Part shown: in pieces, positions 11,776 through 23,374 of the stretch
How positions within the stretch are numbered: the first letter of the stretch is position 1
How the letters are laid out: each line of letters starts with the position of its first letter
From: Bilabrum cf. latius
Lineage: Eukaryota > Bigyra: Bicosoecida > Bigyra > Bicosoecida
Direction of reading: 5' to 3'
Assembly (NCBI GenBank): GCA_965178125.1
Contig: OZ237759.1
Span: 434,001-498,000, forward strand
DNA length: 64,000 nucleotides
Translations under genes and position numbers: made by a program
The notes under the pieces: generated by a model
What the model was told of the DNA's origin: nothing
Database searches by the model: none
What the model saw: the letters and a program-made list of their open reading frames with translations, nothing else

Positions 11776-12073
11776 GGATTCCTGCGATGCAGCGGGTAGT
11801 ACTGAGGGGGATGCATCGCTGAACAGAACCATAGTATCGCTGCAAGAAGCCACACATGAACTTACTGATAGTTTTGCTGCCCATGCTTCCATTAAATACC
11901 GCACCTCAATGTCTGCATCCACAGCTTTTTGGCGGATGTTGTTGCACTCGTCACCAATTCTGCGAGATTGCAGCTAGACGCGGGATACCCTGGCAGAAGG
12001 AGCTTTTCAAGCAATACAGTGGAGTTAGACACTGTACTATCTAGCTACGTATGGCTGCGAGGATCGCCCATGA
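11774..12073 (+). CDS. possible small protein sharing its CATG start with THOC1
   Basis: ATG 11774 to TGA 12071-12073, 99 residues, with two in-frame TAGs (after RDCS and after QAIQWS). The sequence (for example SLQEATHELTDSFAAHASIK) looks like a helical soluble protein but matches no family I know. Its ATG overlaps the THOC1 start codon on the opposite strand (shared CATG), and its end overlaps the next gene's start by 23 bp. Such packing is unusual, so either this frame or one of the start choices may be wrong. It could instead be 5' untranslated sequence of the IMMP2-like gene. Confidence 0.35.
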
Positions 12074-12902
12074 TGGATGGAGGGCTGCGGCGGCGGTTGC
12101 TGGAGCTGCAATGCTACATCAATATGTCGCGGGAGTTCATGTGGTCCCAAACAGGCGTAAGGTTGGAGAGCTTAGGATAAAGAAACACAACGACACGTAC
12201 TTCAGTGGGGGGAGACAACTGTCAGCGAAGCTATCAGAAGAGGACAGGCTTCCGCCGGCTGTGGACTGGCTACAAGGTAGTGCAACCGATGCATACGATG
12301 GCCCAGTCATTGTGTTGTGCGCAAGGCCAACGTTCCCACTGTGTAGGGTTGGTCCAGGTGATGTTGCTGTTCTGCGGGCTCCCTATCGGCCGGACGATAT
12401 AGACGCTTTGCGTGTAAAGCGAGCACCTGGCGGTGCCCCGATGGTGAACACCAGGAACGGCTTTTTGCAGCCGCTGAAACCAAGACAGTACTGGTTGGAG
12501 GCCGATCACGGTGCGTTGGGCTATACGGAAGATTCCGAAGCTTTCGGGCCAGTAACAAATGGGGTTGTGCTCGGCAAAGCACTTGCAGTCCTCTGGCCAC
12601 CGTCACTAGCTGGCATTGTCAGGAAACCGAATGCACAGGGATAGCAATCTCTACCACAAGCCGGAATGCCCTCTGCAGGCCCGCGCAAGATTAAAGCCTC
12701 GACCGTGGCGAGCAGCACTGTGGGATCGAGCGAGCACGGAGCAAGTGCCACATCTGCAGCTGCTCGCTCTAAATGGGAGGACCAGGCGAAAGGGGAGGAC
12801 GGGCAGTCAAGGCAGAAAGCAAGCGAAGCGATAGAAGCTGCATAGGATACTGAATTGGAATCTCACCAAGCCTAGCCAGAAGGCAGCTAGGGCAGGCAGT
12901 AA
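12051..12902 (+). CDS. IMMP2-like inner-membrane peptidase homologue (S26), probably inactive
   Basis: 283 residues, ATG 12051 to TAA 12900-12902. The S26 core follows mitochondrial inner membrane protease subunit 2: VGPGDVAVLRAP, VKR around the general-base lysine (K123), PRQYWLEADHG (IMP2 has HIWVEGDHHG), SEAFGPVTNGVV and AVLWPPS. Where active members have G-x-S-M with the serine nucleophile, the best aligned segment here is LQGSATDAYDG (about residue 74-84), with Ala at the serine position. A pseudoenzyme, or a missed exon carrying the serine, are both possible. The N-terminus has a hydrophobic Ala/Val segment, probably a membrane anchor. After the first TAG (12642-12644) a hydrophilic tail of about 85 residues follows, with three more TAGs. 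Confidence 0.72.
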
Positions 12903-13037
12903 CACGATGCTTTCGATGAGCGGACGAGCGCGCCTCTGTCGCGGACAAACGTGGTCGCAGAGACCAGCTGTGAATTTAGCCCTTGGGCAGCTCGAAATAT
13001 TCCTGTGAGCATGTGTTCCAATTCACTTCAAATTCCA

Positions 13038-16000
13038 TCACTTTCTCCTGCGCCTGGCAGCTCTTGGAACGAAGGACAGCCCCTTCTTCGCAGCAGCTCC
13101 ACCGCCGGAACCCGTCCCCGTTCCTGTAGCAGCCCCGCTCGATTCGCTTGCCCCAGCCTTTGCCTCCGCCCCCACCTTCATCTTATGTTCCTCACTGCTC
13201 CCCACGCCAAAGGCAGCCGTGAGACCAGTCCCGGAGCCCTCTCTGCCTGTGCCTCGGAACTTGTCCACCACGGCCGACTTGCAGGGCACGGCTTTCAGGG
13301 GCCTGTCGCGGTGCACCACCGTCCCGCTCTTGGCCAGATCCATGGCCGCACGGACCGCGGCGCTCGGCGGATTTACCCCTTGTTCCGGTTTGGCGTCTCC
13401 GCCGGTGGTTGCAACCGCGTCGGGCCTCTCCTAGAAGAGCACCATGGCGGTGCCCTTGGACCTGCCCCGGGGGTCGCGGAACAGAACCACCTCCTCCACG
13501 GCCCCGCACCTGCTGAAGAGGCCCCTCAGCTCTGCGGGAGTGGTGTGGCGATTGAGGCCGGGTACGAAGACCGCGTGCGGGTGGGGCCTGTCCCCGTCCT
13601 CCGTCTTGCCACCTTGTTCCCTGGATCCTTGTTGCCTGGCATCCCCTGCGGCCCTTGCATCATGACCCGTCGCGCCTCCACCGCCGACTGAGGACTTGGA
13701 TTCGGAGCCGGATCTCGGCCGATAGGCCCGGATGTTGATGGCGCGGCCGGCGAGCACCCTCCCGTCCGCCGCGAGGCATTTTTTGGCCTCGGTTTCCGAT
13801 CGGAGCACCGCGAACCCGAAGCCCGCGTGCCCCTTGCCCCCGTCCCTCCGCTTGCTCATCTGCAGGTTCACCACCGAACCCTCGCCAGCGAACTCTTCGA
13901 GCATGCCGGTGATGACGTGGAAGGGCAGGGTGTTCTTGACGTTGCCCAGGAACAGCTTCCTCTCGGGCGAGGCTGGCCCGTGGGAGCTCTTTCCGGTGTG
14001 ACGAGTGGATTCGGATGCAGCACCACCGTGCGATGCATCCTGTTCCCCACCGTCGGTCCGGCGGCGCTTGGATGGCGGCACCACGCCCTCGCCCCTGGCA
14101 TCGCCTTCTTCCTCCCCGTTTCCATCGCCCTCCATGGCTGCCTGTGCCCTCACCCGGCCTGCCTTATCACCCTCTTTCTCTTTGGCCCCTCCCATCATGG
14201 CAGCGAATGCAGCCATGGAAAACCCACCCTTCGCTCCTGCTCCTCCTGTCCCGTCTCCGGATGCTGCGCCGGTGCTGGCCAGTTGCTCGGCTGCCTTGCT
14301 TGCTGCTGCCGCCGCGGCTGGCTTGCCCCCCTTCTTGGCCTCAGTCCCTTCGTCGACATCTATCGGTCGCGAGCGCTTGCTGCCGAGTCGAGCTGGCTCG
14401 GTCGGTCCAGTCGTCGCCCCTGCTGCCCCCGCTCTTGCCCCGGCCTCGTTGGATGCAGCGGGCTGCTGGCTGCCGGGGTGCCTGGGCGGCTGGCCCTTCT
14501 GCTTGCGAGCTGGCTTGGGCTATTTGGGCTGCTTTGGCTTGGCTCGCTTCCCGCCGGGCACCTGCTTCATCTTGGTTGCAACCTTCGCCTCGGCCTCTGC
14601 TTGTTCCCTGGCACTCCCGAAGCACGACTCAAGCCGCCCCAGGGCCAAGCCGCTCACCTCCACCTCCCCCGCGCTCCTGGCGTAGTGCAGCGCCTGACGA
14701 AAGCTCCGACGGGCGGTTGCAACCATCTCCGCGGTTGCAACCGACTGGGATGCGAGCGACAGTGCCAGATCCCCGCACCGCCGCCAGCACTCGTCACGCC
14801 TGGAGACAGGCACGAAGGACGGGTCGGCGAAACCGGGATCCTTCGCTGGTGGCTGTGCCGCCTCCCCGACCGCACTGCCGTCCTTCGTGGCATGTTTTCC
14901 GGATTCGAATCGCAGCGCAGCCTCCATGGAATTGATCGCCTCAGTAGGGCGGATCATCCCAATCGTCACACCGAGATCGGCCGCGAGATACGCGAGTTCT
15001 GCGTGCAGCTGGGAGGCACAGCCCTGGGCGTCCTCACTCGTCACACCAGACTGCGCGTCAGCCCACTTGCGCGACCACTCTACCACGGCGTGGAACACGG
15101 CCTTGGCCTGCAGCAGCGCCACTTTGTCCACCCTAGCGACAGCCTCCACGGCCCCGGCACCTCCCCCCTCCCTTTCCTCCTTGCCTCTCCCCCTCTTGCC
15201 CTTCCTCCTCCCACTGCCCTCTGCCTCGTACACGTCCCCCAGGGAACACAGGCCCACCAGCCGAGCGGCACCTCGCAGTGCTGACGCACCCACCCCCAGG
15301 GCGCCATCGGCTCCCAGCGCGGGCAGGTGCCTGGTTCTCCACAGGACGCAAAGCACCCTACCGGCATAGGTCGACACCCTCGCAGCGCTCAGTGAAGGGA
15401 CCTCTGTGGCAGAGGGGGGGCCTCGGGCAGGGGCAGGAGCTCGTGGCAGGCCGGCTGGTGGGCGGCTGGGGCCGAAGGTGCTGCCCTCCACCTCACTCGT
15501 CACATCGTCGCCGTCGTCCTGCATCGGCGTGGACCGATCCGTTCCCCACGGCCCCCAAGGGGAAATCCCCTCAGCCTAGCCGGGAGCAAGTGCGGCCAGG
15601 GCTAGGGGTAGCAGGCCATCCCAGCCCTCCATTTCACTCATCACACCTCCATCGGACCGGTGTGACTGGATGCACTGCCTTGCAGCGTCGAGGGCCTCCG
15701 CGTCCCCCGCAGGATCGCATCCTCTGGGTGCACCGCACTGCAGCAACCTCGGCACCCCCTGCGCCGGCGCCCCCGCAGGCCCGAGGAGGTCCTTGTGCGT
15801 GAGCCCAGAGGCGGCGGAGTCGATCTGCTCAACGGCTAGTTTCAGCAGGGCCGCGCTGGTGGGGACGTTGCGGGCCGCGCGGCGGCTCACGCCCAGCAGC
15901 GAGAGTTCTTGCTTGCGACCAGCAAGACACTCGACGTAGGCATGCCACAGGCGAGCAGATGCGTAGCAGTCGGTCGCAAATGCCCTCTCGAAGGCGAGCA

Positions 16001-17216
16001 TTCCACGGGACAGCCCTCCACTCGTCATCTCGTGCCGGCACAGGGTCTCCCAAGCAGCCTCCAGCCGCGCCACGGCGGCCTGCGCACTCGTCATACCCGA
16101 CTGACCCTCACCAGCTCCACCGCTGCTGCTCGAAGAGCAAACTTGTTCCCTGGCCTGCTTGACCTCTGCCTCCATCGGCTCCGAATCTTTCTGCAGCCGC
16201 AGCGTCCTCGCCCTGCCCTTGCTCGCCTTTTTCGCCTGTGGGTCGGCCGACTCTGCCACGGCCCGGGCGAGATCCTGGCTGCTGGATTTCGATTCCGGGT
16301 CGATGCTTGCCAGCTGAGCGAGCATGGCGAGGGGGTCGGTCTGTTCCCCGACCGACGGAGCGCTGCCTGAGTGCGCTGCCTCGCCAGCACCGGCGCCTCC
16401 AGCACTGGGGCCAGAGCCAGTCGCAGCTTGAGCTTGAGTGCCTGCAGCAGCTCCACCGACCGCATCGGCCTCTCTTAGGGCATTGCTCCACGCCGCAGGA
16501 AACTGTTCCCTGTCCCTAGGTTGCGACCAGTCCACGGCCACCCACCGGCCGCAGAGGGCGAGCACGGCGGATCTGGCGCCGCTGGCTGCACCCCTGCCGC
16601 CCGACTGCGCCGAGCTGGCCGCCCGTTCCATGCACGATTCTAGGGCTGCTTGCCACGCTGGGTTGCCCAGGACGGGGTGCAGCCCGCTGGCATTCGCGTG
16701 CAACGAGCGTTCGAGAATATGCGCAGCTGCTCGCTGCAGCCGAGCGTCCTCCGCGTCCTCGTCCTCGTCTGAGTCTTCGCCCTCGTCGTCGCTACCGTCA
16801 GAGCTGGATCGCAAAGAAGGGATATTTGGCGGTTCGCCAGCACTTGTCTGCAAGCGTAAACAAGGCAAGAATGGAAGCCCGTCGATCTCGGCCATTTTTG
16901 AGTAGCTCAGCCAAATGTCGGATGCCAGCGGGCAGTCGCCGAGAGCCCGCTCGAACAATTCCGTGTAATTTATATTTAATTGTTTCATGGCTTCGTCCGC
17001 TCCATCTTCGGAGACTTCGGCCAAGAACTACCGCCAATCCGAAGCTGGCAGTGGGATCCCTCGCGACAATTTCAGAAAAGCCGTCAGCTTCTGCGAGATT
17101 GGAGCGCCCTTGGTCTTCAACTGCTTGATAAGCTCCAAGTTTGCAGAGTAATCTAAGGCGGTAGCGCCTGCAATCGCTGATGCAGCGGTGTCCTATGACT
17201 AGCCTGATGCCGCCAT
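13038..17216 (-). CDS. SART3: SART3 / Prp24-like spliceosome recycling factor
   Basis: 1,392 residues from ATG 17216 to TGA 13038-13040, one exon. N-terminal half-a-TPR repeats are visible (WRQFLAEV, LFERALGDCPLASDIW, MLAFERAFATDCYASARLW). A long Ala/Ser-rich helical middle and a basic Pro/Lys segment follow, then two RNA-recognition motifs: KLFLGNV with GHAGFGFAVL, and AVFVPGL with SKGTAMVLF. SART3 binds U6 snRNP and promotes U4/U6 reassembly. The C-terminus is a basic RRRRK end. It is longer than human SART3 (963) because of low-complexity insertions. Six in-frame TAGs occur, two in the first seven codons. One gives WR-Q-FLAEV in a HAT repeat, and one sits in a Pro-Lys-Gln repeat (PKQPK-TAG-PKPARKQ), both fitting glutamine. 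Confidence 0.9.
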
Positions 17217-17410
17217 ACTTCAAAAACAGATAGATAAAGCCTGTAGTACCCAGTCCTTGCAAGGAAGCAAAGTATTCAAGTGAATGATGGTGGCGACGAT
17301 CGACCCAATCTACTTCCAAAAAATGCTTGAATGTGGTGAGGCAGCCACCCAAACCGGAATTTAGTTGTCCACACATCCAAAGCGGCGGTCGAACACTCAA
17401 GGAGACCCGT

Positions 17411-19109
17411 TCACGCGGTTTCTTCGCCCGCAGATTCCTTGCTGTCTCCCTGGTGCTCTCCATCAGATGATGCCGCCGCCCCGTTGCCGCCCCCGCCCCT
17501 CTTGGCCCTGTAGGCCTCCATCATCTGGTCCAGCTCCTCCAGGCTGGGCGCTGGTTTGCTCTCCCTCTCTTCGCCAGACCCCTTGCCCTTGCGTCCCTTG
17601 CGACCAACCGGACCCTTGGGCACCTCGGCCTGCTGCACCTCACCGGCACGGTCGTCGTGCAACCCCCCACCGTTGCCGTTACCGTCCTCCCCTCTCCGTC
17701 CCCTGCCGCCGCGCCTGCGCCCGTCACCGCCACCATCCGCGTCCCAGTCCCGGCCCCGGCCCCGTTCGCGGTCTTGGCCGCGGCCCCGCCCGCGCCGGGA
17801 CCCGGAATCGGAATCCCCCCCGAGGAACACCTCCCTCGCCCGGGCATCATCGTCCCTGTACCCCCTAGGTGGGGGCGCACCCCCCCCACGCCCCCCTCGC
17901 GAGGACCCAAAGTCAGGTCCCCTCCTCCCCGCACCGTAGTCGATTCCCCCCCGCACCCCGGGCACGACCCGCCGGCCCCCCCCCTCTAGGGTCACCCGCC
18001 CGTCATCTCTCGTGTCACCCCCGTCAAACCAGGCGGCCGCCTCGCTGCCCGCCCCCGGACTGGTCCGCAAGCCCACCGCCCTGTTCACCACAGTTGCGTT
18101 CGAGCTCCTCAGCAGGTCTGTCTTCACATGGTCCACTGCAGATCCGACCATGAAGCACCGGATGGTCTGGCCGTCCACTTCCCTGCCGTCGAACTGAGCG
18201 ATGGCCTCCTCGGCGTCTGCCTTGCGGCGGAACACGACATCTGCCGTGCGCTGCGAGAGCATGGTAAAATAGAGTGGGAGGGTTCGCATTGGAGAAACAT
18301 TTGCAGGCTAGCGCAGAGCCAAGGGTATCTTGGTCGGATTAGCACTAGACTCTCCCAGTGGGGGCCTGCCGTGGCGACGAGGACCGAAGGCACATATGCC
18401 GCCCACAGAAAGGAATGCGAAGCCAACGTTGGAGGCAAATCGACTGAGGCATTCGCCCAACATAGAATACATCTCTGGCTTGGCTCACCTTGCTCTTGCC
18501 CCCCGCGTCCGTGTGAACCACCGCGCTCCGAACCGCTCCGATCGCACTAAACACCGCGACTAGGTCCTCAGCTGTCACATCAGGTAGCAGGTTTGTTACC
18601 ATGATGCTTGTGCCGAGTGTGATGGCGGCTGCTCCGCTGGCAGGGAGCGCAGCGCCACCATCTCTACCAATTGTTTCCACTTTGCCGACGATGTCTGAGA
18701 ATCGGTCGGATCCGCGAGCCTCTAGACCGGAGCTATTGTAGACAACCTCAAAATTCCGGGATGGCGATCCTCGACGATAGGAATCATTACCTCCCCGGTG
18801 ATCTTGCCGGTCCCGCCTGCCGCCGCGACCCCGGACACCTCCTCTACCACGATCAAACGAGCGGTCGTCAGCGCGACGAGGCTCTCTCCTATTCTATATT
18901 TTATCCTAATTTCTGCCCCTCTGTCTTCTGTCGCGATCCTGCCGCGTGCGCTCCTGTCTGCTTGGTTTGGCACCGCCTAGTGCCTCGTCGGCTGCCTTCT
19001 CAAGATCCGACTTTGGCTTCGCGTCTTTCTTCTGCCTCCGTTCAGTCTGAGCCGAACTGCGTCTCTCTTCAATGATAGCTGAAAGCGGCTTGTCGATCGC
19101 ACTTGACAT
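17411..19109 (-). CDS. ALYREF: ALYREF/Yra1-type mRNA export adaptor, 2 exons
   Basis: 486 residues. Exon 1 is 19109-18489 and exon 2 is 18250-17411, joined in phase 0 across a 238-bp GT-AG intron inside the RRM. The N-terminus MSSAIDKPLSAIIEE resembles the conserved motif by which ALYREF contacts the DEAD-box ATPase UAP56. Arg/Gly-rich regions flank the single RRM (TSIMVTNLLPDVTAEDL ... GGKSK/RTADVVFRRKADAEEA), and a final LEELDQMMEAYRAKR resembles the C-terminal motif of the family. It hands spliced mRNA to the export receptor. It is larger than typical ALYREF (about 250-260) because of the RGG regions. Two TAGs lie close together in the N-terminal Arg-rich part. THOC1, its complex partner, is 6 kb away. 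Confidence 0.9.
18251..18488 (-). other. intron in the RRM of the ALYREF gene
   Basis: 238-bp GT-AG intron: donor AGCAAG/GTGAGC, acceptor CTCTCGCAG. Removing it joins GGKSK to RTADVVF, the standard ALYREF RRM (loop between beta-2 and beta-3), in phase 0. Confidence 0.85.
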
Positions 19110-19310
19110 GCTCACGGGTGGAAAATCTGATCGCGTACTTTCGGTTGGCCGGAACTGCCTGCAAGCGGCCTTTCGTGAACCGTGGCAACCCGCAGCCTGG
19201 GCCTATCATTGGACAAGGCAAGCGCCAACCAACCCCTCTCAACGTCCAAATCAGTCCCATTTGCTCGCCCACAACTCATCGCACGACCCTAATCAAACGA
19301 TACAGAAGTC

Positions 19311-22300
19311 TCAAGTCGCCCCTCCAAGTCCCGCTCCCAGCAGGTCTGGGATCCCCACGGGCCTCCGCACCGCGTTGCTGAACCCCTCCAAGTACGTGAA
19401 CAGCACGTCCGTCTCTGTGCTGGCCCACCACTCGTCACTACCCGCCGGGGCAGAAAACCCCCCACCAGATCCGTGGCCCAGCTAGCCCCTGCCGGTTGCA
19501 ACCGGAGCCAGCTGCCCCGCCGCGTGCAGCCGAGCCACGGCCTGCTCCTGCACCGTCCGCCGCCGCTTGCTCGGCTTCCCGTGCTCGCCCACCGGAGCAG
19601 GTGCTGCGCTGCGGCTGCCCCCAGCGAGGAAATCCGCCATCGAAGTTGCGCGGCGCCCGCCTGCGGAACCGCTCTGGGACAGCTGTGCAGCAGCAGCGGT
19701 TGTCTCGCTGCTGCTGCTGCTGCTGCTGCTCGTAGCGCTTGCCGGCGGAATCGACGGGCTCTCTGCCAACTGACTCTGCGCGGCGCCACTACCCTGGTTC
19801 CGCTGGCGCCGCGCAGTCTGCATGAGATGCTTGACATGCGCGGGCAGCTCCACTCTCTTCCTCTTCCTGCCCGCAGCACCGGGTGCAAAGCCGCCGTACC
19901 CTCCGCCCCTGCCCGACCCACGGCCCCCAGCCCCCTCCCCACCCTCGTCCCCCTCGCCGCCCCCGAGGCCCAGCGCCTCTGCAGCCAGCTGCTCGTCATC
20001 CTCACCGTCGGGCCCGTCACCCCCGGCAGACGGTAGCTCGCCTTCCGCCAGCCGCCTCGCCTCCGCCGCCCGCGCGCGAACCCTGACGAACTCCCGACGA
20101 ACCTGCTGCGCCACCACCTCCCGCACCACCCCCAGCGTGGGCTTTCTCCCGGACCCGGAATCGAAAGCGCACTGCCCCCTGTAGTCCAGCAGCGCCAGCA
20201 TGTCGGGCCTCAGCTCGAACCGCCAGTCGTCGCCCCCGTCCCGCGCCGATGTCCTGGCTCGCCTGCCGCTCCCGCCACCCGTCCCACCCAGCATCCCAGT
20301 TCCTCCGCCACCCTCTTCCTCCAGGGGTCTCGGTTCGAACCCCTTGGCTTCCCCCGACCCCCTCTCGAAGTTCATGCCGGTGGCCAGCAGCACGTCCCTG
20401 AGCCGCTCCATGTCCCTTGTCTCTCTCGAGTTGAACAGGCCCAGAGACACGGGCCTGATCTACGGATTCACGATCGTGGTCACTGAGGGAACAACGTCGA
20501 GCACCGCTGTGCGCAGCTGCAGCAAGCCCAGCCCCGCCTGGCAGCTCAGGTCGCGAGGCCCCAGGCCATGCCGCCTCCTGGCCATCTCCTTCATGTGCTC
20601 CGCCGCCGCAACGGCAACTGCGGCTTTGCCCCTCCCTAGCATGAAGCTTCTGGCCAGGTCCTCTTTGGCCACCCTGTCATATCGGACCCTGCGCTCCTCC
20701 TTTGGCCACCTGCACCTCCTCGCCGCGGATCCGTCGGGCTTGCACGCGGCGTGCACTCCCATGGCCGATGTGCCACCAACGTGCATCAGCTGGTAGGCCT
20801 GTCTGGTCTTGGCGCGGTGCAGACCAACATCGCCATACGACAGCCAGTCCGCCGCTTTGGCCGTCTGCTCCATGGTCGGGTCCTAGTACCCCATGACTGG
20901 GTAGTTGCAGCGCACGCCGTCCAGAAGCAGAGAGGAATCCACGGATCGGCTGGACAAAAGATCGAAGAGAGCCCTGGCACGGTGGTCAAAGTGGAGATGG
21001 CCACCCGCGGGCAGACCGCCGTGGTGCTTCCTGGGCGTCCTGAATTCCGGTTTCCCTTGTCCCCTGCCGCCCCCAAGGGCTCGGCTCGCCAGCCCCCCCC
21101 CACCCAGCCCAGACCCCCCCCCGCCCGAACCGGTCCCTCGGAACACCGCGTTCCACACATCGAAAGCGCTCTTTGTGTCGTCCCTTGCCCCTACTGGCAG
21201 CTGCTCCACGATGTCTGCGGTCAGCCGGAACGTCCCGCTCTTGGCCCTGCCCGTCTGCCTGGCTCGTTTCCCGATCGTCTGCAGGGTGTTGATGCACCCG
21301 CGGATGTCGTTGCCACACCGGTTCATCACCGCCTGCAGACCGTCGTGAGTGGCGAAAATCCCCTCCGCGCTGCATATCTTCTTCAGTAGGCCCAGCAATC
21401 GAGTGCTGCTGGGCCTCTCGCACTCAACCACCTGTGCGTGTTCCCTCAGCCGCCGAAGCACCGGGGCGTAGAGGTCGTTGCAGGTGCATATGACGGGCCG
21501 TGTGAGCTGCTGGCGGGTGCTTCCCTTGCCCTTCTTCTTCTTTTTGGCGCCGCCGGCGTCGTCGCCACCCGCAGCCGATGCGCCTTTCTTGCCCTTGCCC
21601 TTCCCCTTCCCCTTCCGCTGCTCCTCATCACCATCGTCTCCATCGCCCTGCCCCTTGCGTTTCGGCATGCCTGGGGCGGGTGTCTTCTCTATCATCTTCA
21701 CGAGGAAATCCACGGCAGACGCATCCAGACCGTCGATCTCGTCTAGCAGCACCATCCTAGGCCTGTCTCCCTTGGCTGAGATGGACCGGGAGTGCATGGC
21801 TGCTTCTAGGCGGGGCCGGAGCGTGGTCACGGTGCGGTCGTCCGAGGCATTCAGCTCGGTGAGCTCGTACCCACAGTGCTTGGCCACAATGTGGGCGAGC
21901 ACGGTCTTGCCCACGCCAGCGGGACCCGCCAGCAGCACGATCCGAGCGTCCCTTCGCCAGCCCCTGGGCCACACCTGCGAATAGTAATCCGATCCAGACC
22001 CTGACCCGGGCTTGCCCCCCGCGCCACCCGCAGTTCCGGTTTTCCTTTCCTGCGCGGCGCCCTGCCCTGGGGCCCCGAAGAACGACTGCGACCTCTTTTC
22101 GCTCTGCGAAGCACTTGCTCCGGCCGGGTCGCTCGCTCTCTTGCGCCTGTCCCTGCCGAATACCTGTCTGTCCCACAGGTGCACCCATTGCAGCATCTGA
22201 GGTAAAAAAGGAATTGATGGATTCACAGGCAATGTGCAGTGGCAGAGTAGCAACAACAGGATGAGAAACCCACAGTGCAGTGCACACATACAATATTGGG

Positions 22301-23253
22301 GTATGCGCCGATGTCAACGTTTTGAAACTCCGTCTCACCGATCGGTTGATGTGCTCGGCTGTTAGCAGCTGCATGAAATGCGTGGGCTGATACCTGTCGG
22401 TCCATTTCTCTGCTGACTTCCGCGCCCTCTCCCTCTGTTTCTTGGTCATCCCGCGCGCGACTGCGGCCGATGCTGCCCCGCTCCTCACCATCACCGGCAG
22501 GCTGGATCCGGAGCCGGAACCTGCCTTGGCCAGCCGTGCTCGCTCGAGAGCATCTGCTCGGCGGTCCGCCTCTACCTCTGCCAGAAGGGACTGCATGCTC
22601 TGCCCCAGCAAGGGGGCGTCTTCGGCGTGGTTGCGACCGGCTTGCGCTCGGCTGGTGCTCGGCGGGGCGGCCAGGCCCTCCGATTGCCGGAGCGCGCCTT
22701 CCGCATCGACTTCCAAGAAGAGCATCTCTCCAGATTCCGGGAGAACCATGGGCAGGCTGGGGACCCCTTCGGGGGGGCGCTCCATCAGGTATCCGAACGG
22801 GTCCAGCGGCGGAACTTCCAACTCTGAATCCTGACTTGGGCTTGCCCATGCCTGCTTCATTTCCTGCGTCAATGAAATGGCGGGGCGATCTGTATCATCG
22901 CGAAGACCAGACCCGACGTACCGCTCAGGTGCAGCAGGAGCCCCAACCTTTTCGGGCGTGCCTGCCTTGCTCGTCGTGCTATCGTACTGCAGCTGGCGTT
23001 TCGACTCGATCCCGCCCTCAAACTTTCCTGCGACGTAGCAGCCGACTCAGGCATTTCTAGACAGGCAACACGTCTTCCCAGTGGTCACGTTGTCGAGACA
23101 AGTGCAACTACTTAGCATGGATCGCAAACAGCCTGTCTCACCCTCGTCTTCAAAATCAATCATGTCTTCTTCTTCCGCATATTTATCCAAATCATCATCG
23201 TCTGGCCCATAGGCCGCAGCCATTGCCTCTTCATACTCCAAATCGGCCGCCAT
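19311..23253 (-). CDS. CHTF18: CTF18, RFC-like clamp loader large subunit, 3 exons
   Basis: Exons 23253-23142, 23027-22339 and 22196-19311 (introns of 114 and 142 bp) give 1,228 residues, ending at TGA 19311-19313. Landmarks: acidic N-terminus, WTDRYQPTHFMQLLTAEHIN box, Walker A GPAGVGKT (about residue 355), LTELNASDDR, Walker B LLDEIDG, ICTCNDLYAPVLRRL, RCGNDIRGCINTLQ, and a C-terminal FTYLEGFSNAVRRPVGIPDLL like the human EGVSNAVRRSLYIRDLL end. CTF18-RFC loads PCNA and supports cohesion and leading-strand synthesis. Three TAGs: after YPVMGY, in IVNP-TAG-IRPVSLGLFNSRE (human has Lys in APKLRPVSTQLYSTRE), and in the C-terminal linker. Insertions rich in Gly, Lys and Ser explain the extra length. 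Confidence 0.93.
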
Positions 23254-23374
23254 TTTCGTGTGGAATTCGAACCAATTTTTTTGAATTTCGCCGCGCATTT
23301 TGCGGAACCAGATATAGGGCCGCGCATCGAGATATTTTCTCCCCTGAATTTGTTCGCATATTGAGTCACTTATC
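23254..23374. promoter_or_regulatory. bidirectional promoter between CTF18 and KDSR
   Basis: 121 bp between two divergent ATGs whose proteins are both well identified, so both promoters must lie here or in the first codons. It is clearly more AT-rich than the exons (T-runs around 23277-23284). No TATA box at a convincing distance. Confidence 0.55.

Noticed and set aside
12951-13691. Plus-strand frame continuing after the IMMP2-like TAA.
   Set aside because: It is antisense to the RRM end of SART3, whose conserved motifs fix the minus strand as coding; taken as support for TAA being a stop there.
20332-20341. GGTTCGAACC as a tRNA B-box, sought because a tRNA-Gln(CUA) is expected.
   Set aside because: It lies in conserved CTF18 coding sequence and no cloverleaf or A-box can be drawn around it. 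No tRNA gene was found in the window.
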